The notes under the pieces: generated by a model
Databases searched by the model: none
Told to the model about the DNA's origin: nothing
What the model saw: the letters and a program-made list of their open reading frames with translations, nothing else
Made by a program: the position numbers and the translations under genes
Source: Alteromonadaceae bacterium
Lineage (GTDB): Bacteria; Pseudomonadota; Gammaproteobacteria; Enterobacterales; Alteromonadaceae
Reading direction: 5' to 3'
Length of the DNA stretch: 64,000 nucleotides
Assembly: GCA_014872785.1 (NCBI GenBank)
Contig: WKFJ01000056.1
Coordinates: 1-64,000, forward strand
Shown here: piece by piece, positions 43,429 through 53,010 of the stretch
How positions within the stretch are numbered: position 1 is the stretch's first letter
How the letters are laid out: every line of letters begins with the position of its first letter

Positions 43429-44589
43429 ATGAATATCAGACGCTTTCTTCATAGCATATTCTTCATCCTGGCAAGTGCCTCGATGAGCGTGCATGGCCAA
43501 ACCTCAACAGAAGCCGACACGTCAGTGAATCCTGCATGCCCCGATGCCAATATACTGACCAATGTGTTTTCACAGGTCTGCTGGGATTGTTTCATTGAAA
43601 GCGTCTCCCTGCTGGGTGTCGATATCGGTAATGAGCCTGACGGTGATCACGATGGCGGACCGGTTTGTACGTGCGGTGGGGGGTTAAATATTAAAGCCGG
43701 AGTGCCCATTGGCATGTTTACCCCAACCAAAATCCAAGAAAGCACGGTGACGCCTTACTGTTCCCCCGCATTGAATATGAAGTTAGTGGATACCGAATTG
43801 GGATTAGGTACCAATGACACATCGACCACCGATACGGATGAAAGTGCCAGTGCATTTTATAACTCGCATTACTTCAGTTATCCATTGATGACGATGATGG
43901 GTATGTTGACTATGCCGGAGTGTACCGATGGCTGGCAGGATTTTGATTTGTTATATATCAGCGAAATCAGTCCAGAACATAATAACGATATGTTTTCCGC
44001 TTTGCTTAATCCGATCAGTTTATTGATGAGTTCACCGTTGGCGTTAGCGTATTGTGCGGCTGATTGTGTGATGACGACGATTAATCAGCAGCAAGAAGAG
44101 AGTTTCGGGTGTGCCGGTTGCGACGGTAGCTCGCTTTACCCCTTAACGGGAAACATTACCGGGCAAACCGATCCGGTGGCGGCCGCTTCATTGATGGCAC
44201 AGCGCACACTGGCCAGTTTGCATCACAAAGGGATGGCACAAAAAACGATTGGCACCGATGCCCTCTGCTCGCCCACATGGAATTATACCATTCCCCGTTC
44301 GCAATATAAGTTTTCTATGATCTATCCGGTTCCCGAAGCTGGTGGAGAGGACTCAGATGCATGGGCGATATCAGCGCGAGAAGGGTCTGATACACAAGCA
44401 ACCTTAAAAACCGCAGGCCAATCAGGTCAAGACATGGACGCTTTCAAAGGATGTTGCCACCCGATGGGGATGTCAACGGCCAGATGGTGTACCCCATATG
44501 GTGGTCGCACGCGTCCGGGCAAAGATACGGCGTATCTGTTTATGATTTGGAATTATCGCGACTGTTGCGCGACCAGTATCACACAATAA
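43429..44589 (+). CDS. traU: TraU-like conjugative pilus assembly/DNA transfer protein
   Basis: 386 residues with a signal peptide ending near VHGQ. It has many cysteines in the pattern of TraU: CWDCFIE, CTCGGG, CAADC, CAGCDG, CCHP, and the terminal FMIWNYRDCC. TraU is periplasmic and needed for DNA transfer more than for pilus formation in F. Third gene of the operon from 41370. Confidence 0.9.
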   Translation: MNIRRFLHSIFFILASASMSVHGQTSTEADTSVNPACPDANILTNVFSQVCWDCFIESVSLLGVDIGNEPDGDHDGGPVCTCGGGLNIKAGVPIGMFTPTKIQESTVTPYCSPALNMKLVDTELGLGTNDTSTTDTDESASAFYNSHYFSYPLMTMMGMLTMPECTDGWQDFDLLYISEISPEHNNDMFSALLNPISLLMSSPLALAYCAADCVMTTINQQQEESFGCAGCDGSSLYPLTGNITGQTDPVAAASLMAQRTLASLHHKGMAQKTIGTDALCSPTWNYTIPRSQYKFSMIYPVPEAGGEDSDAWAISAREGSDTQATLKTAGQSGQDMDAFKGCCHPMGMSTARWCTPYGGRTRPGKDTAYLFMIWNYRDCCATSITQ

Positions 44590-44599
44590 AAAATCCACT

Positions 44600-44659
44600 G
44601 TAGACCTCTGCTTTTACAGGGGTCTACCACAGCTTTCTCATTTAAGGCGTTGATAAGAT
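44600..44659 (+). promoter_or_regulatory. Activator-type promoter: 28-bp dyad plus -10
   Basis: Dyad 44600-44627 (halves GTAGACC and GGTCTAC). TAAGAT at 44654-44659 follows after 26 nt. It drives traN and the helicase gene. Confidence 0.85.
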
Positions 44660-44688
44660 AACGCCATGCTAATCACTTACAGTTTTAC

Positions 44689-47600
44689 ATGACCTTTTTC
44701 ACCCGAGCGATCACCTATTTTTCCATGATGTGTATGGTGCTGTCTCCTAACATTATGTTTGGCATAGGCGTGATGTTGGGACTTGGCGCGTTATCTCCGG
44801 GTGATGCGTGGGCGACTGAAAAAAACACCGAGTTGCTCGATAGTTTGGTGCGCAAGTACGATCTTAACGATCCAAGTAGAAATCACCAAAGCGCAGGGTT
44901 GAGCCAAACCATTAAGGATAGGCTCGACGGTTCCAGTGTGGACATGTCGCAGATCATCACTGATGCACTTAATCGCATGGATGAAGGCACGGACTATGAT
45001 TTTAGTGCATCTGCCAACACCGCGCCGGCGTCTCAAATATTACAACAACAGCGCGGCGTCGCATTATCCATTGGACAGACGCACATGGCTCCTGCCCAAG
45101 ATGGCAGCGGTAATATTCAAATGCAGTATGCCACCCAAGCCACGCGTGCGTTAACGTACGATGATAATGGAAACATCGTCATCAATGTCGTCGAAGATGA
45201 TGTGGATATGGTGTCTGAATTGTCGGTCGGGGATTATGCTTCTAATGAAGTATACAATGGCGAGCATGAGTTTGATGCGCCCAGTGCATACAATGATAAG
45301 GACGCAGTGCATGAGCAGGTTGCATCCATCCACAACAGCTACGTAGGTGGCACGACATCCTCGGCGCGTGCTTATCAGATGATCACAACCAACACGTCAC
45401 GGGTGGTCAATACACGAGTCGATGAAAATTCGCCGTGGCTACAACCTACCAAAGATCACATTTCTCAGTTTAACAATAACGGTGGGGAGTTTTATCAGTC
45501 CTGTACCAATGTGACCGAAACTACCACACAAAATATGTACTTCCCGACGGTGACCGAACATCAATGCCAGACGTTCAACACTAGAAATGAATTTCAATGC
45601 GAAATTGAAAGAGAAGTAAGGATCCCGCTGGTGGTGCAAGGGAACAACGTGAGCAGCTGCGGTACCGGCTGCTTTGAAGTGAAGTTCCTATCACCAAATG
45701 ATGGAGCGAATAACGGATGGCAAGCAACAGGGTGTGAGCGGTTTGATGTCACGAATATGGTGACCATCAATACTGATGATGGCTTTGTGTTAGAAACGGT
45801 GACAATGAGTGGCTCACTTGATGACCATATGGCGCTTTACGTGGATGGTGATATGGCGGTTTCTATCGTCGATAAACAAAAATCATATTCCATCCCATTG
45901 CCAGGCTCAAACCACCCGAGATGCGAATCAAAAACCTACAATATTCCCAATGATACAGCCTACCAAGACATTTCATGGTCGATGACCAATTTAATTGATG
46001 AACCTGGACAGCACACTTACAACATGACCGCTGGGGTGCTGGTGAAAGACAAAGGTGAGTTGAACTTAAGTGTTAAATTCCAATTTCGCGATACCGAAGG
46101 TTTGGGTTTTGGTGAGATTGTAACGCAATCGCCCGAGGGCTGTGCAGACAAGGTTACGCGACAAATTTATAACGGTCGCGGCGTGGTGCCGATGCTGGGT
46201 TCCGGATTGACTGAGGAAGACATTGATTATTCATTTTGCCGATTTGACCAATTTACGGTGTTAGATGAAGGCAGCAATGGTTATCCCGTCGAGGTCATTG
46301 ACGCACTTGGTCCACTGTTTCCAGGTGATACGGGGGATAAGACGTTTCATGCCGAGCTGACTGGCTACAAATGCGACCCGCTTGGCGGTAACGATTTTTG
46401 TGTCATTGACCCGATAAGTGGCGAACTGAATTGTTTGGATTGGCAAGACTTTCGAGAGGCACCAGACCAGTGTGCCGAGTATGTGGCCAACGATAGCTGC
46501 TCTGAAGTCAGGCGCACGTGCACGCCCGGATGGGAAGATTCGGATCTGAATGAATGGAACGAGGAAGACATCTGTTTTAACGAGACCGTTGATTTTGAAT
46601 GCGAGACAGGCAATACCTACTCACACGCTGTGTCGCAAACCACGAATGTATGCGAAGCAGCATTGCCGTGTAGCGGGGGGGATTGTGATATGGGCGAGAC
46701 AGAACAAAACGACCGTTTCATTGATGCCGCCGTGCAAGCTAACATCATCCAAAACATGGATGCAGATGCGACATGCAATGCCACGCCAAGCGGTGATTAC
46801 GAATGCGAAATATTCAAAGGACAAGTGGAATATTGCAGTTGGAGTACTGCTGGCAGCATGGGTATGGACTGCTGTGAAGAAGCTAAAGGTGTAGATATTC
46901 TTGCGTATATTTCAGCCGCCCAGGGGATCAATAAACTCCATAGCTTATCGGGTTCTGGGGTTTTGGGTCAGACCGCTGAAAACGCTGCAACAGCGGTGGA
47001 TGGCGCGTTTGATTATGTAGCAAAAGGCGCGGAGTCCGCGTGGACAACACTGTCTGAGCCCATTACTTCTTCTGAGGTATACAAAGCCACAACAGACTTT
47101 TTTACCAGTACCTACGAATCCTTATTAGGAAATGCCGCAGACAAAGTCATTCAAGAGGGCGTGCAAGCGGGTGCCAATACCGCAGCTGGTGAAGCGGCGG
47201 CGCAAGGCACACTGGCCACAATACAAAATGAAGTTGCGGTGTTTTTTGCGGAAAACTTACCCGATGAACTATCCAATCTGTTGTTTGATACGGTCACAGA
47301 TGAGGTCAGTGGTGAAATCACCGAAGCGGCGCTGAATGAAACCGTCAGTAACATCTTTTCGAATGTCATGCTGGCTTATCAGATTTATTCATTGGCGAAG
47401 TTGGCACTGACACTTTTGACGGCGTGTGATGAAAATGAACTGGACATGCCGGTAAAACTTGCCCAGCGACTTTGTTACAAAGTGGGGCGAAATTATTGCT
47501 CGTCCGAATTTCTCGGCGTGTGTTATCAAAAACGGCAAGATTACTGCTGTTATAACTCGATACTGGCGCGTGTGGTCATGTCACAACTTGACGAACTTTA

Positions 47601-48048
47601 TCCTCACAAAGACTTTGGCAGTTGCCGTGGATTGGTAAACGAAGAAACAAACCTGATTGGTGATCCGCGTATCGATTTGTCTGAATGGGTAGATTTGATG
47701 CTGCAAGCGGGCATTGTTATGGACGAAGCGAATGAAGAACTATTGACTGGTAACGGTGAAATCACCGGGCAGCGCTGCGAAGAATATGAAGTCACCGATC
47801 CGGTGACATTGGAAGTGACAATGGAGACGCAATGCTTTGATATCTACGAAGGTGGGCAAATGACCAACCTTGGCGCTCGTCAAACGGTATCAGAGCGCAC
47901 ATTAGACAGGATGGAGCATGTGGAAGGATATGCCTCTCAAGTTAACGATGCAACGGTTGAAATGCTCAATAATCTTGACTGTTCAAAGACACCCAAACCA
48001 CCGGTGTGCGACTTTGGAATTGACCCAAATGACGCAGGTGGTGACTAA
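44689..48048 (+). CDS. traN: TraN-like mating-pair stabilisation protein
   Basis: 1119 residues, larger than F TraN (about 600). Signal sequence in the first 45 residues. The C-terminal third has the conserved TraN block: CYKVGRNYCS, then LGVCYQKRQDYCCYNSILARVV and the GSCRGL segment. The middle is cysteine rich. TraN is an outer-membrane adhesin that contacts the recipient. There is no good ribosome site at the ATG 44689, which lies only about 23 nt after the predicted transcription start; start is therefore less certain. Confidence 0.88.
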   Translation: MTFFTRAITYFSMMCMVLSPNIMFGIGVMLGLGALSPGDAWATEKNTELLDSLVRKYDLNDPSRNHQSAGLSQTIKDRLDGSSVDMSQIITDALNRMDEGTDYDFSASANTAPASQILQQQRGVALSIGQTHMAPAQDGSGNIQMQYATQATRALTYDDNGNIVINVVEDDVDMVSELSVGDYASNEVYNGEHEFDAPSAYNDKDAVHEQVASIHNSYVGGTTSSARAYQMITTNTSRVVNTRVDENSPWLQPTKDHISQFNNNGGEFYQSCTNVTETTTQNMYFPTVTEHQCQTFNTRNEFQCEIEREVRIPLVVQGNNVSSCGTGCFEVKFLSPNDGANNGWQATGCERFDVTNMVTINTDDGFVLETVTMSGSLDDHMALYVDGDMAVSIVDKQKSYSIPLPGSNHPRCESKTYNIPNDTAYQDISWSMTNLIDEPGQHTYNMTAGVLVKDKGELNLSVKFQFRDTEGLGFGEIVTQSPEGCADKVTRQIYNGRGVVPMLGSGLTEEDIDYSFCRFDQFTVLDEGSNGYPVEVIDALGPLFPGDTGDKTFHAELTGYKCDPLGGNDFCVIDPISGELNCLDWQDFREAPDQCAEYVANDSCSEVRRTCTPGWEDSDLNEWNEEDICFNETVDFECETGNTYSHAVSQTTNVCEAALPCSGGDCDMGETEQNDRFIDAAVQANIIQNMDADATCNATPSGDYECEIFKGQVEYCSWSTAGSMGMDCCEEAKGVDILAYISAAQGINKLHSLSGSGVLGQTAENAATAVDGAFDYVAKGAESAWTTLSEPITSSEVYKATTDFFTSTYESLLGNAADKVIQEGVQAGANTAAGEAAAQGTLATIQNEVAVFFAENLPDELSNLLFDTVTDEVSGEITEAALNETVSNIFSNVMLAYQIYSLAKLALTLLTACDENELDMPVKLAQRLCYKVGRNYCSSEFLGVCYQKRQDYCCYNSILARVVMSQLDELYPHKDFGSCRGLVNEETNLIGDPRIDLSEWVDLMLQAGIVMDEANEELLTGNGEITGQRCEEYEVTDPVTLEVTMETQCFDIYEGGQMTNLGARQTVSERTLDRMEHVEGYASQVNDATVEMLNNLDCSKTPKPPVCDFGIDPNDAGGD

Positions 48049-49872
48049 GTGTTAACAGAGGAACAAGCCGGTACGATTAAAACACCGCATGAGCATAAAC
48101 TGATTTGTGCGTTACCCGGCAGTGGGAAAACACATACGTTTATTCGTTTAGTTGCTGAGATATTAAAAACCCCCAAAGCCAATATTCTCATGGTGACGTT
48201 TTCCAAGGCCTCGGCGTTAGAAATGCAAAAACGTGTGCTGAGCGTCTGTGGCTCTGCTGCGGCAAAACGTGTCACAACCAAAACATTTGCATCGCTGATG
48301 CTCAACCAATTTAAACCCATCAAAGGTGACCGGCGCTTGATGATGGGACCTGAACAAATCTCGTTTTTAAAGCGTGCCTTATCAGAGATAAAACAGCGTT
48401 ATACCGACATTAACAAATGGGTAGAGGTGATCGAAGAGTTAGGCCGCGACATTGATTATGAGTATCACCCTGATAATCCAGAGCATCGCGTATATGAAGC
48501 CTATTTGGCCAGAATGCGGCGCTATAAAAGGTTTGATTTGAATATGGCCGCCAAGGAACTGGTGCTAGGAATGCAAACAGGCAACGTCAAGCCGCTCAAT
48601 TACACCAATATCCTATGTGATGAATTCCAAGACACGGATGACATCCAATACCAATGGTTGCGATGTCATGGCGAGCATGGCGCTAAGCTAGCGGTTGTTG
48701 GGGACGATGACCAATCCATCTACGGATTTCGCGGCTCAATGGGTTTTCGCGCCTTTACCGCGTTTCAACAAGACTTTACCGTCAAAGGCTACTACTTATC
48801 ACGATGTTTTCGTTGTGCTGAGAACATTTTGAAATCCGCACAATCACTCATTGAAGAAAATGAAGGCTCTAGAGTGAAAAAGAAGATGATCGCGCACAAG
48901 GCAGGCGGTGAGGTGCGTTGCGTTGAGATCCCACGCGGGTATGAATCAGAATACACCCGCAATTTGATGATGGCCGATCTTACTGCGGCTGCCAAATCTG
49001 ATAAGAATAAAAAAGAAAGTGTTGAGCATTACCGTTTTGTTGCAGAACGCATAAAACAAAGTGAGCGTACAGGATGGGCGGTACTTGCCCGTACCAACAA
49101 ACAATTGGATGAAATGGAAAGTGCGTTAACCGCGCTTGGTGTCGCTACGGTGCGAATTGGTGGAAAGTCTGTCTTTGACAACGAACACGCAGTGGGGATC
49201 ATGGGGCTACTCAACGGCGTAGCCAATCCCAAAAACACCAGCGCTCTCATTACTGGGCTTGGTTGGTTGGGAGAGAAAGAAGAAGTCCTACAAGATATTT
49301 TTCCGGCGGCTCAGCAATATGGATTTTCAGCGGCGATCCCTGCTATCGAGCGTCCATGGTCTGCGGCGACGCAATATTTTCAGAAAATGTCTAACTCCGC
49401 GATGGGGATTGGTGAGTCGAGCATGGATAAATTTTTCAAAGTGTTTTTCCAAGCGGTGGATTCGTTTATTCACAAGCGAAATGACGACGACAAAAAGTTG
49501 CAGTTGGTCATCTCCGAAATATGTCATGGCGTCATGCGCCGCGCAAAAGGTGGTATGTTGCAACGGCTTAGGTTGTTGGATGAAAAAGCCAGAAAAAATA
49601 AGACGCCGGATGTCAGTAATGATGGAGTGGTAGTTCTGTCGACGATGAACGGCGCCAAGGGGTTGGAATGGCCCAGCGTGTGGATTGTGGACGTGGAAAC
49701 TAAAAAAGTCCCGTTCATTAAAGGCGATTTAACCTTGGAAGCGATTCAAGAGGAGCGTCGATTAGTCTATGTGGCAATGACCCGCGCGGAGGAATATCTA
49801 ATGCTAAGTTATCGTGAAGCGAGAGGTTCTGAATTCTTAGATGAAATCGAACATGTAAAATTCGTGAGCTAG
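48049..49872 (+). CDS. UvrD/Rep-like superfamily 1A DNA helicase
   Basis: 607 residues, GTG start immediately after the traN stop. Walker A is ALPGSGKT (G24-T28), motif II is ILCDEFQDTD, motif III VVGDDDQSIYGFRG, motif V STMNGAKGLEWPSVW and motif VI RRLVYVAMTRAEE. A 3'-5' helicase related to UvrD. Coupling to traN suggests use during transfer or establishment of single-stranded DNA. Its stop codon lies inside the next dyad operator. Confidence 0.88.
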   Translation: MLTEEQAGTIKTPHEHKLICALPGSGKTHTFIRLVAEILKTPKANILMVTFSKASALEMQKRVLSVCGSAAAKRVTTKTFASLMLNQFKPIKGDRRLMMGPEQISFLKRALSEIKQRYTDINKWVEVIEELGRDIDYEYHPDNPEHRVYEAYLARMRRYKRFDLNMAAKELVLGMQTGNVKPLNYTNILCDEFQDTDDIQYQWLRCHGEHGAKLAVVGDDDQSIYGFRGSMGFRAFTAFQQDFTVKGYYLSRCFRCAENILKSAQSLIEENEGSRVKKKMIAHKAGGEVRCVEIPRGYESEYTRNLMMADLTAAAKSDKNKKESVEHYRFVAERIKQSERTGWAVLARTNKQLDEMESALTALGVATVRIGGKSVFDNEHAVGIMGLLNGVANPKNTSALITGLGWLGEKEEVLQDIFPAAQQYGFSAAIPAIERPWSAATQYFQKMSNSAMGIGESSMDKFFKVFFQAVDSFIHKRNDDDKKLQLVISEICHGVMRRAKGGMLQRLRLLDEKARKNKTPDVSNDGVVVLSTMNGAKGLEWPSVWIVDVETKKVPFIKGDLTLEAIQEERRLVYVAMTRAEEYLMLSYREARGSEFLDEIEHVKFVS

Positions 49873-49928
49873 ACACGGGTAAAAGTGTGAGTCTAGCGAG
49901 TTTGATACCGCCAAGGTTAGGGTATAGT
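49869..49928 (+). promoter_or_regulatory. Activator-type promoter: 28-bp dyad plus -10
   Basis: Dyad 49869-49896 (halves CTAGACA and AGTCTAG) overlaps the stop codon of the helicase gene. TATAGT at 49923-49928 follows after 26 nt. It probably starts the long transcript of the 50-63 kb block. Confidence 0.82.
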
Positions 49929-49935
49929 CACTAAC

Positions 49936-50500
49936 CAATACAGGCGAAAGCCTTTTATGTATTCGCGAAAGCGACAGTTTCTAAAGACAGTCCTTCTTTA
50001 TATTGGCCAAATCGCCATTAAAGAAGCGTGAAGCTCACTTCCACTTTACGCATGACTGACTATTCGGCTGCCTGAAAATGGCGGCCGCTTTCTTATCTAG
50101 TCTCAACCACGCAACATAATATAACCGAGCCTTAACAGGTAGCGTGGTTAGTCACGATTTTCTCAACTGGTAGTTTATCTAATAATTCACCATCTCACCT
50201 CTCGCCCCTCTGTAGTGTGGCGGGTTGTACAGATGTATTAGAAGCTATCGACTCTAGCTCACGAGTATAAGTAAGCGGTTTAACTTTTCCGGTTAAATGG
50301 CGCAATACCTATGGCATTGCTAAGTCTTTCATGTGTTGTTCGATTCACTGTTTTGTGAAGAAGAGTAATCATGTTAGCCAGTCAACAATGATGTTCACTG
50401 ACATCCGGTAACGAAATGCAAGACATGAGGTCCGCATTGATGATGTTACCTCAATGACACCGCTCGTATTATTAAGCGTTAACCCCGGCGAAAGCCAACT
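49936..50500 (+). ncRNA. Long structured leader A (non-coding)
   Basis: About 560 nt without a gene after the promoter at 49928. It holds two GAAA-tetraloop hairpins (GGC-GAAA-GCC at about 49943 and CGC-GAAA-GCG at about 49964), an 8-bp stem AACCACGC / GCGTGGTT (about 50105 and 50150), and at 50248-50300 the conserved two-hairpin element shared with leaders B and C. Near the end GGC-GAAA-GCC recurs at about 50487. May be a separate RNA or a 5' leader. Confidence 0.5.
50248..50300 (+). promoter_or_regulatory. Conserved two-hairpin element, copy A
   Basis: CGACTCTAGCTCACGAG, a short hairpin by ACTC/GAGT, followed after 9 nt by TTTAAC / GTTAAA with a pyrimidine-rich loop. Copies B (52781) and C (58478) keep the first part almost unchanged and preserve the second stem with different bases. 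Confidence 0.6.
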
Positions 50501-50541
50501 TAAACCCAATGGGTTCACACCAACCCGTTGGTCGTGATCCT
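50501..50541 (+). promoter_or_regulatory. Pseudoknot leader, copy 1
   Basis: TAAACCC followed by stem CCAATGGGTT (50506-50515) / AACCCGTTGG (50522-50531). Loop TCAC (50515-50518) can pair with GTGA (50534-50537). It lies about 28 nt before the gene at 50569. Confidence 0.6.
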
Positions 50542-50568
50542 GTTTTTATAATTATGGAGATCATGCAA

Positions 50569-51087
50569 ATGACGACTTTCAACTCTAAAAAAGAAGCAAC
50601 CCAACTTGCTATCAACCTAGTGACTGGTACACCCGTTTACGTCTACGACAAAAGCGTGGATTCCACCGAACTACTTGCCACCCCAATTATCTCTATTCTT
50701 TCAGATGAGGTGATTTGGCGAAAATCATCGGAAGACGCTGATTACTTCTGCATGGTCAGTGCAGTGGACATGGCTGAATGGGGGTATAACCGTACTGCCA
50801 AATATGAAGTCAATGGTGGGCATTTAAACGAAATCTGCGCTGAGTACAGTGGGGATTCTGATGTGCCATCATCTTGGGCTTTTCTTCCAGATCTCGTGCT
50901 TGCACTTGGTCTGAAAGAAAATATAGCGAACGGGGAAAGCTATCATGCTTTTTTTAGCGTTCTAGATGGGCAGCTTCTCCTAACAGAGAAGGCTATCTCC
51001 ATCATTCTCGCTAATCAACTTAGCGTGGATATACCTTTAGCTAGTGATGATTTGGTTACTAACCAAATATTGCCACTAGCAGCATAG
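50569..51087 (+). CDS. Hypothetical protein
   Basis: 172 residues. The ATG at 50569 is chosen because GGAGA lies 8 nt upstream; the ATG at 50563 would be only 2 nt away. Acidic soluble protein (SVDSTELLATP, SSEDADYFCMVSAVDMAEWGY), no family recognised. First gene of the pseudoknot-led block. Confidence 0.7.
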   Translation: MTTFNSKKEATQLAINLVTGTPVYVYDKSVDSTELLATPIISILSDEVIWRKSSEDADYFCMVSAVDMAEWGYNRTAKYEVNGGHLNEICAEYSGDSDVPSSWAFLPDLVLALGLKENIANGESYHAFFSVLDGQLLLTEKAISIILANQLSVDIPLASDDLVTNQILPLAA

Positions 51088-51116
51088 GGAATTATGTCTG
51101 GATAACCAAACTTCTT

Positions 51117-51158
51117 TTAAACCCAAAGGGTACATTCATCCCTTTGGGAGAGTGTCCC
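51117..51158 (+). promoter_or_regulatory. Pseudoknot leader, copy 2
   Basis: TTAAACCC, perfect 9-bp stem CCCAAAGGG (51122-51130) / CCCTTTGGG (51140-51148). Loop ACATTC can pair with GAGTGT downstream (51150-51155). It lies about 30 nt before the gene at 51189. Confidence 0.75.
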
Positions 51159-51188
51159 TTCATTTAATACCTAATGGAGGACATGAAC

Positions 51189-51806
51189 ATGTCAAAAAAT
51201 AACAACACCTACACCATCGTAGGTACATTAGTCGGGTTTGACGTTGCGGCTTACCGTGATGAAAAACATCTAACCGACAAAAAGAAAGACAATTTTTTCG
51301 CAACAGTTGAAACTTCAAAAGGTCTTCGCACCATTTGGGGTATCCACTTGCAATCTGCAATTGCAGAGGCAGGCGTGCATGCTGGCGATTTTATTAAACT
51401 TTCTAAAACCGGCCAAGAGGAATTCATGGCCACTATCTTTAAAAAGGACGAAGACGGAAACCGCGTTCGCTCGCAAGAGCGCCGTTGGCGTAATGTCTTT
51501 GAAGTGGAAAAATTAGAGCGTCGTCAAAAGCGCTCTAGCAAGTCTTCTGCTAAGGCTGAAAAGCCAAAGCAAAGCACCATTGCACTGGCTCGTGAAAACG
51601 AGTTGGCCAAGCAATTTGGTGTAGGCGCACTTAGACCTAAAACGTTTGGGTCGGGTGCTATTGGTGAAGTTGTTGATGCGGATTTCGATCCGTGGCAGCA
51701 AGGGACAACCAAAACACTTCCCCCCGTGCGGATTTCATGGAGCAGGCTGATGTTGTCATTCATCGGTCTTTTCGTGTTTCTCGCGTGGTGGGGTTCTATC
51801 ACGTGA
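51189..51806 (+). CDS. Hypothetical protein with C-terminal membrane helix
   Basis: 205 residues from the ATG at 51189, with GGAGG 8 nt upstream; in-frame ATGs at 51174 and 51183 sit on or too near that site. Residues 5-100 look like a small OB-like beta domain (YTIVGTLVGFDVAAY, NFFATVETSKGLRTIWG, GDFIKLSKTG). A basic linker (RRQKRSSKSSAKAEKPK) and a C-terminal transmembrane helix (about 183-203) follow. A tail-anchored nucleic acid binding protein is possible. No family recognised. Confidence 0.7.
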   Translation: MSKNNNTYTIVGTLVGFDVAAYRDEKHLTDKKKDNFFATVETSKGLRTIWGIHLQSAIAEAGVHAGDFIKLSKTGQEEFMATIFKKDEDGNRVRSQERRWRNVFEVEKLERRQKRSSKSSAKAEKPKQSTIALARENELAKQFGVGALRPKTFGSGAIGEVVDADFDPWQQGTTKTLPPVRISWSRLMLSFIGLFVFLAWWGSIT

Positions 51807-51845
51807 GTTTGCGCTCAAATCTTAGCGTTAGTTATTAACGCTTAT

Positions 51846-51888
51846 TTAAACCCTGATGGGATCGTTGTCCCGTCAGGGCAGTGATCTC
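51846..51888 (+). promoter_or_regulatory. Pseudoknot leader, copy 3
   Basis: TTAAACCC, 10-bp stem CCCTGATGGG (51851-51860) / CCCGTCAGGG (51869-51878). Loop ATCGTT can pair with AGTGAT downstream (51880-51885). It lies about 28 nt before the gene at 51914. Confidence 0.7.
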
Positions 51889-51913
51889 CATCTTTAATTT
51901 GGAGATTGCTCAT

Positions 51914-52195
51914 ATGAGTATTCAAGTCATCAAAGCTGCAAAACAAGCGCAGCAAAAAACGGACAACGTTGTTGTCTTCATTAAGCAACAACAAAAACTA
52001 CCTTCAAATCTTATCGAGAACGCGAAAGCGATCATTGATAAGTCATTTGCAGGCTTATGCCTAACCGATACTAATCAAGTCAATTTTATCAACAATGAAA
52101 AAGACAGGTTGGTGTCACAAGTTAAAAAAGCGGTGTCTGAGAGAAAGTCATTTCTTAACAGAACTCGCCTTATTTCTTTAGGTGGTGTTCGTTAA
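51914..52195 (+). CDS. Small basic hypothetical protein
   Basis: 93 residues from the ATG at 51914 (GGAG 9 nt upstream). Basic and helical (KAAKQAQQKTDN, KKAVSERKSFLNRTR). No family recognised. Confidence 0.65.
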   Translation: MSIQVIKAAKQAQQKTDNVVVFIKQQQKLPSNLIENAKAIIDKSFAGLCLTDTNQVNFINNEKDRLVSQVKKAVSERKSFLNRTRLISLGGVR

Positions 52196-52206
52196 TCAAA
52201 AGTAAC

Positions 52207-52333
52207 GGTACTTCCGGCGAAAGCTGGAAGTGCTTTAGCTTCTAATATTAGCGGCGTTACGCGTGCTTCGCAGTTGACTGGTTACTGCCAAACGTCCTTT
52301 AAAAGGGCGCTTGGTGGTGATCAATTAACATTT
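52207..52333 (+). promoter_or_regulatory. Variant structured leader
   Basis: ACTTCCGGC-GAAA-GCTGGAAGT, a 9-bp hairpin with a GAAA loop (about 52207-52228), then a long hairpin CCAA..CG..CCTTT-AAA-AGGG..CG..TTGG (about 52288-52315). It does not form the standard pseudoknot. It lies directly before the 66-residue gene at 52348. Confidence 0.45.
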
Positions 52334-52347
52334 TTGGAGCTTTGAAT

Positions 52348-52548
52348 ATGAATACAGCTACGCAAACTCATTTTGTCGACACTCTTGGTCGTCGCGTCTA
52401 TCTAGAATCCGGTAAAGTAGTTCAGTTGAGTAATCCTGCTATTGATTGGACATTTATAGATGGCACGGTCGAGGACGAAATTAAGCAGTTTCTGACTGAG
52501 CAAGGTGTCATACGTGCTCAGGACGGATTGCAATTTGGTCTTTGGTGA
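52348..52548 (+). CDS. Small hypothetical protein (66 aa)
   Basis: 66 residues from the ATG at 52348, GGAG 8 nt upstream. Pattern of short beta strands (HFVDTLGRRVYLE, WTFIDG) then a helix. No family recognised. It closes the first sub-block. Confidence 0.6.
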   Translation: MNTATQTHFVDTLGRRVYLESGKVVQLSNPAIDWTFIDGTVEDEIKQFLTEQGVIRAQDGLQFGLW

Positions 52549-53005
52549 GCGGCAGAGTTGCTTGCCACTGTCCTTGTTGAATCATTCAGCAGGCAGTGGC
52601 CGCAACATTTCTTCAGTACGTTTTTCCTCTTTTATTCAGAGTGTTGTCAGTGATTGATTCGTAAAGTCAGGCACTGACAATGCTTTGCATTTGTTCGATT
52701 TTTACAAATGGACGTTTTCTAAATCTATCACATCGTTTACCTGCCTTTGGGTATCCGTACTCGATGCAGGTTTAGCGCGTCCGACTCTGGTTCACGAGGA
52801 TAAGTGACGGGTATTTCTTCTCGATATACCGACAGCTTGTTTTACTTCGGTAGGCAAGTTCGATAACCCCTGACGGTTATGAGGCTTTGTAGTTAACTAC
52901 ACAGTATCGTCAGTCTTTGACTGGAAGATGAATTGGGCAACCAGACTTCATCACATTTATAGCCAAGTGAAATATTCATAAGGCTTTTTACATTGGCGAA
53001 AGCCA
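52549..53005 (+). ncRNA. Long structured leader B (non-coding)
   Basis: About 450 nt without a gene. It opens with a large hairpin (GCCACTG / CAGTGGC closed by GCGGC / GCCGC, about 52549-52604), continues with a CCTGC / GCAGG hairpin (about 52740-52770), the conserved two-hairpin element at 52781-52830, and a GGC-GAAA-GCC hairpin at about 52994 just before a pseudoknot. Confidence 0.45.
52781..52830 (+). promoter_or_regulatory. Conserved two-hairpin element, copy B
   Basis: CGACTCTGGTTCACGAG followed by GGTAT / ATACC with loop rich in pyrimidines. The stem bases differ from copies A and C while pairing is kept. Confidence 0.6.
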
Positions 53006-53010
53006 CATAC

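Noticed and set aside
52780-52830. tRNA or tmRNA fragment (GGTTCACGAGG similar to a T arm)
   Set aside because: No acceptor or anticodon arms; the sequence is explained by the shared two-hairpin element of leaders A, B and C.
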